DNA of 64,000 nt from JAKFWF01 sp031374115. Lineage in GTDB: Bacteria > Pseudomonadota > Alphaproteobacteria > Rhizobiales > Hyphomicrobiaceae. Positions within the stretch are counted from its first letter, which is position 1. Each line of letters opens with the position of its first letter. The notes beneath the pieces were generated by a model. It searched no databases and was not told where the DNA came from. It was given only the letters and a program-made list of their open reading frames with translations. The stretch covers positions 1 to 64,000 of the forward strand of contig JANMNO010000160.1 of NCBI GenBank assembly GCA_031374115.1, in the 5' to 3' direction. Both the position numbers and the translations under genes were made by a program. Below, piece after piece: positions 25,450 to 34,060 of this stretch.

Positions 25450-26055
25450 ATGATCCTGCTCATCGATAACTATGATAGCTTCACCTACAATCTCGTCCAT
25501 TACTTGGGTGAGTTGGGCGGGGTCTGCGAGGTTTTTCGCAACGACGAGATCACGGTCGAGGCCGCGCTTAAACTGGAGCCGCAGGCGATCGTCTTGTCGC
25601 CCGGGCCGTGCACACCGAACGAAGCCGGCATCTGCCTCGATCTGATCCGCGCTGCGGGCCCAACGATACCGATGCTCGGGGTCTGCCTTGGGCACCAGGC
25701 GATCGGGCACGTTTATGGCGGCAAGGTGATCCGCGCCGGTTTGCCGATGCATGGCAAGCTATCCAACATCAAGCACGCTAATCGAGGGCTGTTCGCCGGA
25801 CTGCCCGGCAGAATCGAGGTTACACGTTATCACTCGTTGATCATCGAGCGAGCATCGCTCCCGACCGATCTGGAAGTGACGGCTGAGACGAACGACAGCA
25901 TCATCATGGGCCTGCAGCACAAGACGCACCCGGTGCACGGCGTGCAGTTTCATCCCGAGAGCATTGCCTCCGAGCATGGTCATGACCTGCTTGCGAATTT
26001 CCTTAAGCTCGCGGGGCTCTCGCCAACGCGACGCAACGCACCGAAAGCGGCCTGA
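25450..26055 (+). CDS. trpG: Anthranilate synthase glutamine amidotransferase subunit (TrpG/PabA)
   Basis: 201 residues. Supplies ammonia from glutamine to TrpE (and possibly PabB). Class I amidotransferase triad: Cys in LGVCLGHQAIG, and the His/Glu pair in GVQFHPESIASEHG. The N-terminus MILLIDNYDSFTYNLVHYLGELG is diagnostic. trpD starts three bases after the stop. A possible -35 TTGAC lies at about 25393, but no leader peptide with tandem Trp codons is seen. Confidence 0.96.
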   Translation: MILLIDNYDSFTYNLVHYLGELGGVCEVFRNDEITVEAALKLEPQAIVLSPGPCTPNEAGICLDLIRAAGPTIPMLGVCLGHQAIGHVYGGKVIRAGLPMHGKLSNIKHANRGLFAGLPGRIEVTRYHSLIIERASLPTDLEVTAETNDSIIMGLQHKTHPVHGVQFHPESIASEHGHDLLANFLKLAGLSPTRRNAPKAA

Positions 26056-26058
26056 CCG

Positions 26059-27081
26059 ATGCCGGCACAAACGCTCAAATCCTTGATCCAAAAAGTCTCG
26101 ACCGGCGCTACGTTGACCACTGCCGAAATGCGCACCGCGCTCGAAATCATGACCGACGGGCATGCGACGCCAGCGCAAATGGGCGCCTGCCTCATGGCTT
26201 TGCGCGTACGCGGTGAAACCGTGGAAGAAATTACGGGTGCCGCGCAGATGGCCCGCGCACGAATGAAACCCGTCTCCGCCCCGAAGGGGGCGGTCGATAT
26301 CGTCGGTACCGGGGGTGATGGCCACGGCACCTATAACGTGTCGACATGCGCTGCGCTCGTTGCCGCCGGCGCTGGCCTCAAGGTCGCCAAGCACGGCAAT
26401 CGCGCGGCGTCGTCCTTGTCTGGCGCGTCAGACGTGCTGGCCGCACTCGGCGTCAAACTCGACACCACGCCCGAGGTGATCACGAGAGCGATCGACGAGG
26501 CCAACGTCGGCTTCATGTGGGCGCAGATGCACCACCCGGCTTTCAAGTATTGGGCGCAAGTGCGCGGCGATCTCGGCATACGCACGCTGTTCAACCTGCT
26601 GGGGCCGATTTCGAATCCGGCAAGCGTGACCCGCCTCGTGGTCGGTGTTTTTTCTAAAGAATGGGTCGAGCCGATCGCACAGGTGCTGCTCAACCTTGGC
26701 GCGGAGCACGTTTGGGTCGTGCACGGCCATGACGGGCTCGACGAACTGACCACGACCGGCTCGACGGACGTCGCCGAGGTCAAGGACGGCCGCATCCGCA
26801 CGTTCGAAGTGACGCCGGCAGATGCGGGTCTTCAACCGGCCAAGCTGTCCGATCTCAAGGGCGGCGATGCAAACACGAACGCTGCCGCGATCCGCGACGT
26901 GCTGGCGGGCAAGCCCGGTCCGTTCCGCGACATCGTGCTGCTGAACGCCGCCGCTGCACTGATCGTCGGCGGCAAGGTGCAAACGCTGCCCGAAGGTGTC
27001 GCGCTCGCAACGCGATCGATCGACAGCGGCGCGGCACGACGCGCGCTCGAAAAACTGATCGCCGTGAGCAATGCTGCGTGA
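26059..27081 (+). CDS. trpD: Anthranilate phosphoribosyltransferase
   Basis: 340 residues. Joins anthranilate to PRPP, the second step of tryptophan synthesis. The PRPP/anthranilate loop IVGTGGDGHGTYNVST and KHGNRAASSLSGASDVLAALG are typical, with FMWAQMHHPAFKYWAQVRGDLGIRTLFNLLGPISNP. In relatives trpC and moaC usually follow; here a CoA-transferase does, and its ATG overlaps the trpD stop as TGATG. Confidence 0.97.
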   Translation: MPAQTLKSLIQKVSTGATLTTAEMRTALEIMTDGHATPAQMGACLMALRVRGETVEEITGAAQMARARMKPVSAPKGAVDIVGTGGDGHGTYNVSTCAALVAAGAGLKVAKHGNRAASSLSGASDVLAALGVKLDTTPEVITRAIDEANVGFMWAQMHHPAFKYWAQVRGDLGIRTLFNLLGPISNPASVTRLVVGVFSKEWVEPIAQVLLNLGAEHVWVVHGHDGLDELTTTGSTDVAEVKDGRIRTFEVTPADAGLQPAKLSDLKGGDANTNAAAIRDVLAGKPGPFRDIVLLNAAAALIVGGKVQTLPEGVALATRSIDSGAARRALEKLIAVSNAA

Positions 27082-28217
27082 TGGCACAGAACCGACCAAT
27101 TAAGCCGCTGGAAGGCGTCCTCGTCGTCTCGCTCGAACAGGCGGTCGCAGCGCCGATGGCCAGCCGGCGACTGGCCGATGCCGGCGCGCGCGTCATCAAG
27201 CTTGAACGCCCGGAAGGTGATTTCGCCCGCGGCTATGATCGCGTGGCGCACGGGCAGAGTTCGTATTTCGTTTGGCTCAACCGCGGCAAGGAAAGCGTGC
27301 GGGTTGATATGACCAAGCCGGAAGACCGCAAGCTATTCGACGCACTGCTCGCCAAGGCCGATGTTTTCATTCAGAACCTAAAACCCGGTTCGCTCGCGCG
27401 CTTGGGCTATCCTTTCGAGGTCTTGCGCGAGCAATTTCCCAAGCTGATCATGTGTTCGATATCGGGCTACGGCGAAACCGGTCCGAACGCGGCCCGCAAG
27501 GCCTATGATCTGCTGATCCAAACCGAGGCGGGGTTGGCATCGATCACCGGCGGTCCAGAGGCGCCAGGCCGGGTCGGCGTATCGATCGTCGATTTGTCGA
27601 CGGGCATGAACGCTTACGAAGCGATCCTTGAAGCACTGATCCTACGTGGTCGCACGGGCGATGGGTGCGATATCCGCGTCTCGATGTTCGATACGGTTGC
27701 AGAATGGATGGCGGTGCCGTTGTTGCATGCGGAAGCCGGCTCGCCGCCAAAGCGCATCGGCCTCGCACATCCCTCGATCTCGCCCTATGGCGTGTTCGAA
27801 ACCAAGGATGGCGTGCAAATTTTGATCAGCATTCAGAACGATCGCGAATGGAGCGCCTTCGCGTGTGATGTCCTCAAGCGTCCGGCACTGGTCAGCGACG
27901 ATCGATTTGCCACCCCCGTCGCTCGCCTTACCAATCGAACGGACACTGATGCGATCGTCGCGGAGTGCTTCGCGGCGCTTCCAGCTGCCGAAATGATCAA
28001 GTTGCTAAATAGCGCCGACGTTGCGTACGGACAGGTCAGCGACCTCGATGCACTGCTGGCGCATCCAAACCTTCGGCGCATCAGCATTGCCACACCAGCT
28101 GGCGACGTGAAATTGCCGGCACCTGCAGCCCTCGTCCAAGGCGTCACCCCGACATTTGATGGCGTGCCGGCGCTTGGCGCCAACGATGCTTCGGTCAGGG
28201 CTGAATTTCTAAAGTAA
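27081..28217 (+). CDS. CaiB/BaiF (class III) CoA-transferase
   Basis: 378 residues from ATG 27081 (a GTG codon directly precedes it). Transfers CoA between carboxylates. The N-terminal PLEGVLVVSLEQAVAAPMASRRLADAGARVIKLERPEGDFARGYD is the family signature; DVFIQNLKPGSLARLG and the catalytic Asp region VGVSIVDLSTGMNAYEA are present. The Glu at position VVSLEQ replaces the Phe/Asp seen in many members. Coupled to trpD by overlapping codons, though no link to tryptophan synthesis is known; substrate unknown. Confidence 0.92.
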   Translation: MAQNRPIKPLEGVLVVSLEQAVAAPMASRRLADAGARVIKLERPEGDFARGYDRVAHGQSSYFVWLNRGKESVRVDMTKPEDRKLFDALLAKADVFIQNLKPGSLARLGYPFEVLREQFPKLIMCSISGYGETGPNAARKAYDLLIQTEAGLASITGGPEAPGRVGVSIVDLSTGMNAYEAILEALILRGRTGDGCDIRVSMFDTVAEWMAVPLLHAEAGSPPKRIGLAHPSISPYGVFETKDGVQILISIQNDREWSAFACDVLKRPALVSDDRFATPVARLTNRTDTDAIVAECFAALPAAEMIKLLNSADVAYGQVSDLDALLAHPNLRRISIATPAGDVKLPAPAALVQGVTPTFDGVPALGANDASVRAEFLK

Positions 28218-28306
28218 CGGCAGCTGCGCCTGCTTGCCTTTCGCGGTGGATCGCCGGATGCTGCAGCGAACCTTCTGCTTCGCACATGAAGCCATTGGAT
28301 GAACGC

Positions 28307-30952
28307 ATGAGAACCGACACGCCGCCCGCCATTCTGCTCAAAGACTATAGGCCGCCCTCGTTTTTGATCGACACCGTCAACCTTGATTTCAGCCTCGAGG
28401 CGAACGCGACCCGCGTCAGATCCAAATTGAAGATGCGCCGTAATCCCGCCGTTTCGGGAGGCGGTGCGCTGCAGCTCGACGGAGAGGGCCTGAAGCTCGA
28501 ACAAATCAAGCTCGACGGGCGGGTAATGTCGGCCGCCGACTACTCGATCAGTGACACGACATTGACGGTTCCGCACGTGCCGGACAAGCCGTTCGCGCTC
28601 GACATCACGACCATCATCGATCCAGAGGCCAACAAAGCGCTGCAGGGTCTTTATAGGTCCAAGGGCATCTACTGCACGCAATGCGAAGCGCAGGGCTTCC
28701 GGCGGATCACTTACTTTCTCGATCGCCCGGACGTGCTCGCCCGTTATACCACCCGCATCGAAGCCGATATGAACGAGGCTTCCGTGTTGCTCGGCAATGG
28801 CAATCCGACCGAGCATGGCACGCTCGATCGCGGCCGCCGCCACTACGCAATCTGGAAGGATCCGCATCCCAAGCCCTCCTATCTCTTCGCACTCGTCGGC
28901 GGCAACTTGAAATCTGTCGTGTCATCCTTCCGCACAAAGTCGGGTCGCCCGGTTGACCTCACGATCTACGTCGAGCCGGGCAAGGAGGGGCGTTGCGCCT
29001 GGGCGATGGATAGCCTCAAGCGCTCAATGGCCTGGGACGAGCGCCGCTTCGGACGGGAGTACGATCTCGACGTGTTCAACATCGTCGCCGTGTCGGACTT
29101 CAACATGGGCGCGATGGAGAACAAGGGCCTCAACATCTTCAATGATCGCCTCGTTCTTGCCACCCCCGAAACCGCGACAGATGCGGCTTACGAAGCGATC
29201 GAGGCGGTGATCGCGCACGAGTACTTCCACAACTGGACCGGCAACCGCATCACCTGCCGCGATTGGTTTCAACTCTGCCTCAAGGAGGGCCTTACCGTCT
29301 TTCGCGATCAGGAATTTTCATCCGACGAGCGCAGTCGCACCACCCAGCGCATTCAGGATGTGCGGCAACTCAAGGCGCGCCAGTTCCCCGAGGATGCCGG
29401 ACCGTTGGCGCACCCGGTTCGACCGGAGAGCTATATCGAGATCAATAATTTCTATACGGCGACCGTCTACGAAAAAGGCGCCGAGCTCTGCCGCATGTTG
29501 CAGACGATCCTCGGGTCGGCAAGATTTGCGCGCGGGCTCGACTTGTATTTCAAACGGCATGACGGGCACGCGGCGACGGTCGAGGATTTTCTGTCCTGCA
29601 TGAGCGATGCCACTGGCGTCGATCTGGCTCAGTTCAAGCTCTGGTATGCACAACCCGGCACGCCGGAGCTGGTGGCCAATTTCAGCTATGACGCCGCGCG
29701 CAAGCGGGCCGAGTTGACACTCGAACAAGCGATGCGGGCGGGCCTTGCGGACAATAAGAAAAGGCCATTTCATATTCCCGTTAGCGTCGGGCTGCTCGGA
29801 CCTGATGGGCAGGATATGGATCTTGTGCTGGACAGCGGCGAAGCCGTTTCGGGGGGGCTGATCCACCTGACCAAACGAAGCCAATCTTGGCGCTTCAAGG
29901 ACGTGCCGTCCCGCCCGGTCTTGTCGCTGCTGAGAGGCTTTTCTGCGCCCGTCAATCTCACGATCAACCGGTCCGACGATGATCTGGCGTTCCAGATGGC
30001 TCATGACAGCGACCTTTATAATCGTTGGCAAGCGGGTCAGGACTATGCACTGCGCGTGCTGATCGCGGCGGTCGAGCACATCAAGTCGGGCAACCGGCCC
30101 ACCAAGCCGGAAAGACTGATCGAGGCGTTGCAGGCGACGGTTGCCGACGAAACTATCGAACCGGCTCTCAAAGCCCAGATGCTGACGCTGCCGGGCGAGG
30201 CTGAAGTTGCCCGCGCAATCGCTCGCGACATCGATCCGGCGGCGATCCACCTCGCCTGTCGTAGGCTGCGCCGCCAGGTGGGCACGGCACTAGCCAGTGT
30301 GTTGGCCGAGACTTACAAGCGGATGGAAATCAAGGGACCTTATTCGCCCGATGCGGAGAATGCCGGCAGGCGGGCGCTGCGCAACACGGCGCTTGCGCTA
30401 TTGACTGCGCGTGGCCGGGCCGAAGATTTGGCGCGGGTGGCGAAGCATTTTTCATCCGCGCGCAACGCCACGGATGAAATCGATGCGCTAGGGATTCTGT
30501 CCAACGTGCGCGGACCCGAACGTCTAAAGGCGCTGGAGCGGTTCCACGACAAATGGCAGAAGGATCACCTCGTGATCGACAACTGGTTCAGTTTTCAGGC
30601 CTCGTCATCGTTGCCGTCGTGCCTCGCGACCGTCAAGCGATTGACTCAGCATCCGCTCTTTCAAGCTACAAACCCCAACAAACTTCGAGGCTTGATCGGC
30701 GTGTTCGCGGCCAATCCGGTGAACTTCAATTGCCCGGATGGACTCGGATACGAGTTTGTTGCCGACAAAGTTTTGGAGATTGACGGTTTCAACCCTCAAG
30801 TCGCATCTCGCATTCTAACTTCATTCAGAAGTTGGCGCAGTCTTGAGCCTGGACGGCGCAAGCTCGCCCGCCGCGCACTCAACCGCATTGCGAAGTCAAA
30901 GAAACTTTCGCGCGATGTGCACGAAATCGTCACGCGAATGTTAGACGGCTGA
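28307..30952 (+). CDS. pepN: Aminopeptidase N (M1 zinc family)
   Basis: 881 residues from ATG 28307; ATG 28286 is in frame seven codons earlier, but homologues begin MRTDTP. It removes N-terminal residues from peptides in the cytoplasm. GAMENKGLNIFN (substrate recognition) and the zinc site HEYFHNWTGNRITCRDWFQLCLKEGLT near residue 304 are intact. The C-terminal half is the all-helical DUF3458 region of the E. coli PepN type (SDLYNRWQAGQ...NPVNFNCPDGLGYEF). No operon partner. Confidence 0.97.
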   Translation: MRTDTPPAILLKDYRPPSFLIDTVNLDFSLEANATRVRSKLKMRRNPAVSGGGALQLDGEGLKLEQIKLDGRVMSAADYSISDTTLTVPHVPDKPFALDITTIIDPEANKALQGLYRSKGIYCTQCEAQGFRRITYFLDRPDVLARYTTRIEADMNEASVLLGNGNPTEHGTLDRGRRHYAIWKDPHPKPSYLFALVGGNLKSVVSSFRTKSGRPVDLTIYVEPGKEGRCAWAMDSLKRSMAWDERRFGREYDLDVFNIVAVSDFNMGAMENKGLNIFNDRLVLATPETATDAAYEAIEAVIAHEYFHNWTGNRITCRDWFQLCLKEGLTVFRDQEFSSDERSRTTQRIQDVRQLKARQFPEDAGPLAHPVRPESYIEINNFYTATVYEKGAELCRMLQTILGSARFARGLDLYFKRHDGHAATVEDFLSCMSDATGVDLAQFKLWYAQPGTPELVANFSYDAARKRAELTLEQAMRAGLADNKKRPFHIPVSVGLLGPDGQDMDLVLDSGEAVSGGLIHLTKRSQSWRFKDVPSRPVLSLLRGFSAPVNLTINRSDDDLAFQMAHDSDLYNRWQAGQDYALRVLIAAVEHIKSGNRPTKPERLIEALQATVADETIEPALKAQMLTLPGEAEVARAIARDIDPAAIHLACRRLRRQVGTALASVLAETYKRMEIKGPYSPDAENAGRRALRNTALALLTARGRAEDLARVAKHFSSARNATDEIDALGILSNVRGPERLKALERFHDKWQKDHLVIDNWFSFQASSSLPSCLATVKRLTQHPLFQATNPNKLRGLIGVFAANPVNFNCPDGLGYEFVADKVLEIDGFNPQVASRILTSFRSWRSLEPGRRKLARRALNRIAKSKKLSRDVHEIVTRMLDG

Positions 30953-31115
30953 CGGGAATTCGTACACAGATGATCACCGTTCGGCCAATTTGATTACTAG
31001 GGCATTTAAACTCTCTCGACACCCGAATCGAATTCTAGTGAAGTGACAGTTAGCGATTCGACTGCGTAGCGTCTGATCGCGGGGCATCGGGCACTTTCGA
31101 AAATTTGGGCGGGAG

Positions 31116-32282
31116 ATGAGGATGGCGTGGATTACGTCCGCCGCTAGCGGGAAAGCCGTGGCTAGTCGTCAACGGTTGACGCTGCGATCAGGCATTCTGA
31201 TGGCGCATCTGGCATTCCTTGCCCTGTTTTGGCATGATCGATCCGCGTCTGCATTGACAGCGGCCACAAACAGCGCGGCTGTCGATATTCGCGCGCTCGA
31301 TCCGGCGACGTTCGCCATATTAAGCGGGATCCTCCTGGCGCTCGTTTACATATCACGTTCGTTTTCGTTGCCGGTGCTGTCGATGCTGCCAAGCGCGTCA
31401 ACCACACGCTTACGTCGAACATGGCACGAGGCGGGTCCGGCACCGGCAATCGAGACGCAACGCGTTCACCCTCAGCCGTCCTCTGCCTCGCCCCATACCC
31501 TGCCGAATGACGCCTACATTGGATTGATGTCGCGGCTGCATCATGATTTGCGCACCCCGCTCAATGCAATGATGGGCTTCGCAGACCTGATGAATGCTGA
31601 AATCTTCGGCCCGCTCGGCAACGAGCGCTACCGTGCTTACGCAGCGCATATGCAGACCTGCGGCCGCGAGTTGCTAGAGGCAACTGAAACGACACTAACG
31701 ATGGCAGCACTGCTTACCCGGCCACACCATCACGACACGACAAACCGAGGCTTCGAAGACCTGGTTGCCGAAGCGTGGAATGAATCCGTGCGGGGGCGGC
31801 CAGAAGATACAAGACGGCTGACGGTGGGACTGGCGCCCAGCCTGACGATCAAAGGTGATATCCCATCGATCAAGCAGGGGCTTGTAACGTTGTTTGGCGC
31901 AGCAATCTCCCAATCTGGTTCATATGGGCCGATTAGCATCACTGCCAGCGGCAGCCATGGCCGCATCAACGCATCGATTTCGGTTCAGGCATCAGGCGGT
32001 ACAGCTGGTGCCGCCACAGGCTGCCGGCCGGCAACGAGCGGGTGCCCCGCAATCGAAGCTTTACAAACCGCCATCTCCCGCACTTTATTCAGTCTACAGG
32101 GCATCCCCTTCGTCGAAATGGTGGACGCAACCGGCATGTGGACTGCATCCCTCTCGTTCGAGGCAGCTGCCCAATCGGATTTGTTCGATGCAGGTGGAGT
32201 GCCCGGCAATAGAAGCCGCAATGGCGCCTACTCGGCAGGCTTTTTAACCGGCGGCTCTTTGTCGGGATCACCATCGATCTGA
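31116..32282 (+). CDS. Membrane histidine kinase, PdhS/PleC-like DHp with degenerate ATPase domain
   Basis: 388 residues. Two membrane segments (about 25-40 and 66-84) flank a short loop. The dimerisation/phospho-acceptor domain (about 135-185) has H143 in LHHDLRTPLNAMMGFADLM, followed by EIFGPLGNERYRAYAAHM, the style of the alphaproteobacterial DivJ/PleC/PdhS group. The region where the ATP-binding domain should be (about 200-360) has no N box, no DxGxG and no GxGxG, although its strand pattern (SLTIKGDIPSIKQGLVTLF...GPISITASGSHGRINASISV) looks like a relic. It is likely a phosphotransfer or scaffold protein. Its last 55 bases overlap the oppositely oriented Spy-like gene. Confidence 0.78.
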   Translation: MRMAWITSAASGKAVASRQRLTLRSGILMAHLAFLALFWHDRSASALTAATNSAAVDIRALDPATFAILSGILLALVYISRSFSLPVLSMLPSASTTRLRRTWHEAGPAPAIETQRVHPQPSSASPHTLPNDAYIGLMSRLHHDLRTPLNAMMGFADLMNAEIFGPLGNERYRAYAAHMQTCGRELLEATETTLTMAALLTRPHHHDTTNRGFEDLVAEAWNESVRGRPEDTRRLTVGLAPSLTIKGDIPSIKQGLVTLFGAAISQSGSYGPISITASGSHGRINASISVQASGGTAGAATGCRPATSGCPAIEALQTAISRTLFSLQGIPFVEMVDATGMWTASLSFEAAAQSDLFDAGGVPGNRSRNGAYSAGFLTGGSLSGSPSI

Positions 32283-32773
32283 GCCAGCGGTCCGGCGGGT
32301 CTGCGCAGCTCCCGCCATTTGAGAAAGCCAGCTCTCTCCTCAGCCGTCATGCGGCCGGCCAGATCTGCTGACAACTGCACGACTGTTTGCCGCAGTCTTG
32401 TCTCCGCGGCTTGGACGCGCGCCTCGGCGGCCAAAAACGCGTCTCTATTGAAGGGTTCTTGGCGGAAAGCCAGCGCGGCATCGCGGCGGGCAGTGCGCAG
32501 ATCCTTCCGGAGTGGGCGCACGGCCAGCATTGGGCGCTCGTTAGGCAACGCCTGCCGGATAGCTTGGCGGCGTTCATCGGGCAGGGTCGCTGCATACGCT
32601 AATAGATTGCCGGCGAAGCCGCCGCCACCTGCAGCTGCATATCGCCAGGGCCAGACCGAGCGGGCCACGACACCGACGACAAACAAGTTTATCGCTAGCG
32701 AAGCGATCAGCGTGATCAATACCCATCTCGACAATCGACGGGTGGACCCAGGTGCTGAAACCGGACTGCTCAT
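32228..32773 (-). CDS. Spy/CnrX-like periplasmic heavy-metal-sensor-type protein
   Basis: 181 residues. One N-terminal membrane segment (about 16-40) anchors a helical periplasmic domain of the Spy/CnrX (Metal_resist) type: LPDERRQAIRQALPNERPMLAVRPLRKDLRTARRDAALAFRQEPFNRDAFLAAEARVQ (given in part), with the repeated Leu/Arg helical pattern and AEERAGFLKWRE. It contains no His and no Cys, so the usual metal ligands of CnrX are missing. It overlaps the anti-sigma gene as ATGA and is third in the ECF operon, as CnrX is in the CnrYXH system. Confidence 0.8.
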   Translation of the reverse strand: MSSPVSAPGSTRRLSRWVLITLIASLAINLFVVGVVARSVWPWRYAAAGGGGFAGNLLAYAATLPDERRQAIRQALPNERPMLAVRPLRKDLRTARRDAALAFRQEPFNRDAFLAAEARVQAAETRLRQTVVQLSADLAGRMTAEERAGFLKWRELRRPAGPLAQIDGDPDKEPPVKKPAE

Positions 32774-33312
32774 AACACGTCCTCATCCTGAAGGCCGCCA
32801 TCCTCCCCAGCGGAAAGGGCAAGCTGATCGCCTAGATGACCTAATCCGACGAGGTCGGCGACTTCGTGAAACGCTGGCAATGTCGAGACGGCAGGAGCGA
32901 TAGAAATCCCGAGCAGCAACGACGCCGCCAGGAGGGCGCCGGCAGCCCAGCCCGTTCGCGAAACACGCGAGCTGGCTCTCGATCGATCGAGGCGTTGTTG
33001 CGCGATCAAGACAGGTCGAGCAGGGCGCACGCCTTGGCGGGACGAGTGGACGATCCGGTTCGATAGATTGGCGACCTTCGCAGCATCGACCGGCATGGCG
33101 ACGGCGAGCACACGGTCCAGCGCTCGCGCTTCGGCCAACCGGCGACGGGCGTTCGCACCCTCCAGCGAGCTCGACCGCAGGAGCGCTTCCGCAGACCCGC
33201 GTCGTTCGACCGGCCACCTGGCCGGATCACTGCCATAGGCATCGACCAGCCGCTCGAATGCGGTGAGGACGCCCGCAGCAGCAGTTGTTTTGTCATCCCG
33301 GTTCTTGGTCAT
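32770..33312 (-). CDS. Putative membrane anti-sigma factor
   Basis: 180 residues with one membrane segment at about 122-142 (GWAAGALLAASLLLGISIA). The N-terminal half is cytoplasmic and predicted helical (FERLVDAYGSDPARWPVERR, an arrangement seen in small alphaproteobacterial anti-sigma proteins). No zinc anti-sigma motif (HxxxCxxC) and no cysteine at all. It follows the ECF sigma gene by 21 bases and is coupled to the Spy-like gene. Assignment rests mainly on position and topology. Confidence 0.72.
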   Translation of the reverse strand: MTKNRDDKTTAAAGVLTAFERLVDAYGSDPARWPVERRGSAEALLRSSSLEGANARRRLAEARALDRVLAVAMPVDAAKVANLSNRIVHSSRQGVRPARPVLIAQQRLDRSRASSRVSRTGWAAGALLAASLLLGISIAPAVSTLPAFHEVADLVGLGHLGDQLALSAGEDGGLQDEDVL

Positions 33313-33333
33313 CGACCTATAGCCTTCAGTGTT

Positions 33334-33933
33334 TCAATCTTCCAGCAATTGCCGCCATTCGGCCTGTAATTCCACCTTCAGCGCGCGTCGAGCTCTGGAC
33401 AGCAAGCTCTCGACCGCTTCATCCGACACTCCCAATGCACGACCTACTTCGATCTGGCTCAGCCCTTCGTAATGGAACAGCGTCAAAGCCAGGCGTTGAC
33501 GATCCGGCAATCCCTTGAGTGCTTGATCGACGCGCGTGCCGAGTTCTGCCGTTGCAAGACCAGTCAATTGATCGGCTTCCTCGATTTGCTCCGGCACCTC
33601 ATCCGTTACATCCGTGCGGCGACCAGAACGAATGCGATCGATACTCAAATTAGATGCCACGCGCCGCAGCCACGCACCTATTCCGGATGGACCGATTTCC
33701 AATCCTTCCGCCTGGCGCCACAACCGCAGCATCACCTCCTGAGCAACGTCTTCGGCCTCTGCTTCATCCCGCAACATGCGGCGAGCAACGCCCAACACCG
33801 AGCTCAAGTGTCTGTCGACAAGTTGGCGGAAGGCCATCTGATCGCCAGAGCCCATACGCAGCACCAGCATTTGATCGCCAGCGTCGTCGACCACCGCGTT
33901 TGCCGCCCCCCGGTCAAATTTATTGACTAACAT
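33334..33933 (-). CDS. ECF-family RNA polymerase sigma factor
   Basis: 199 residues from ATG 33933, with AGG eight bases upstream. Region 2 covers about 30-100 (FRQLVDRHLSSVLGVARRMLRDEAEAEDVAQEVMLRLW; quoted as two adjacent blocks), region 4 about 135-190 (LKGLPDRQRLALTLFHYEGLSQIEVGRALGVS...ESLLSRARRALK in blocks). Not the general-stress EcfG type. The operon sigma / anti-sigma / Spy-like protein suggests control by an envelope signal. About 127 bases separate it from the end of glnE; no autoregulatory promoter could be confirmed there. Confidence 0.93.
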   Translation of the reverse strand: MLVNKFDRGAANAVVDDAGDQMLVLRMGSGDQMAFRQLVDRHLSSVLGVARRMLRDEAEAEDVAQEVMLRLWRQAEGLEIGPSGIGAWLRRVASNLSIDRIRSGRRTDVTDEVPEQIEEADQLTGLATAELGTRVDQALKGLPDRQRLALTLFHYEGLSQIEVGRALGVSDEAVESLLSRARRALKVELQAEWRQLLED

Positions 33934-34060
33934 CTACGACCTGACCGGGCTTGGACTAACACCCTCGAGTTTCGCGCCAGATTCCGGTTATGTGCGAGCT
34001 GCTGCAGCGTATTGTGTCCTTGCTCTACAGAACGAGCATAAGCGCACATTTCCGTCGCAA

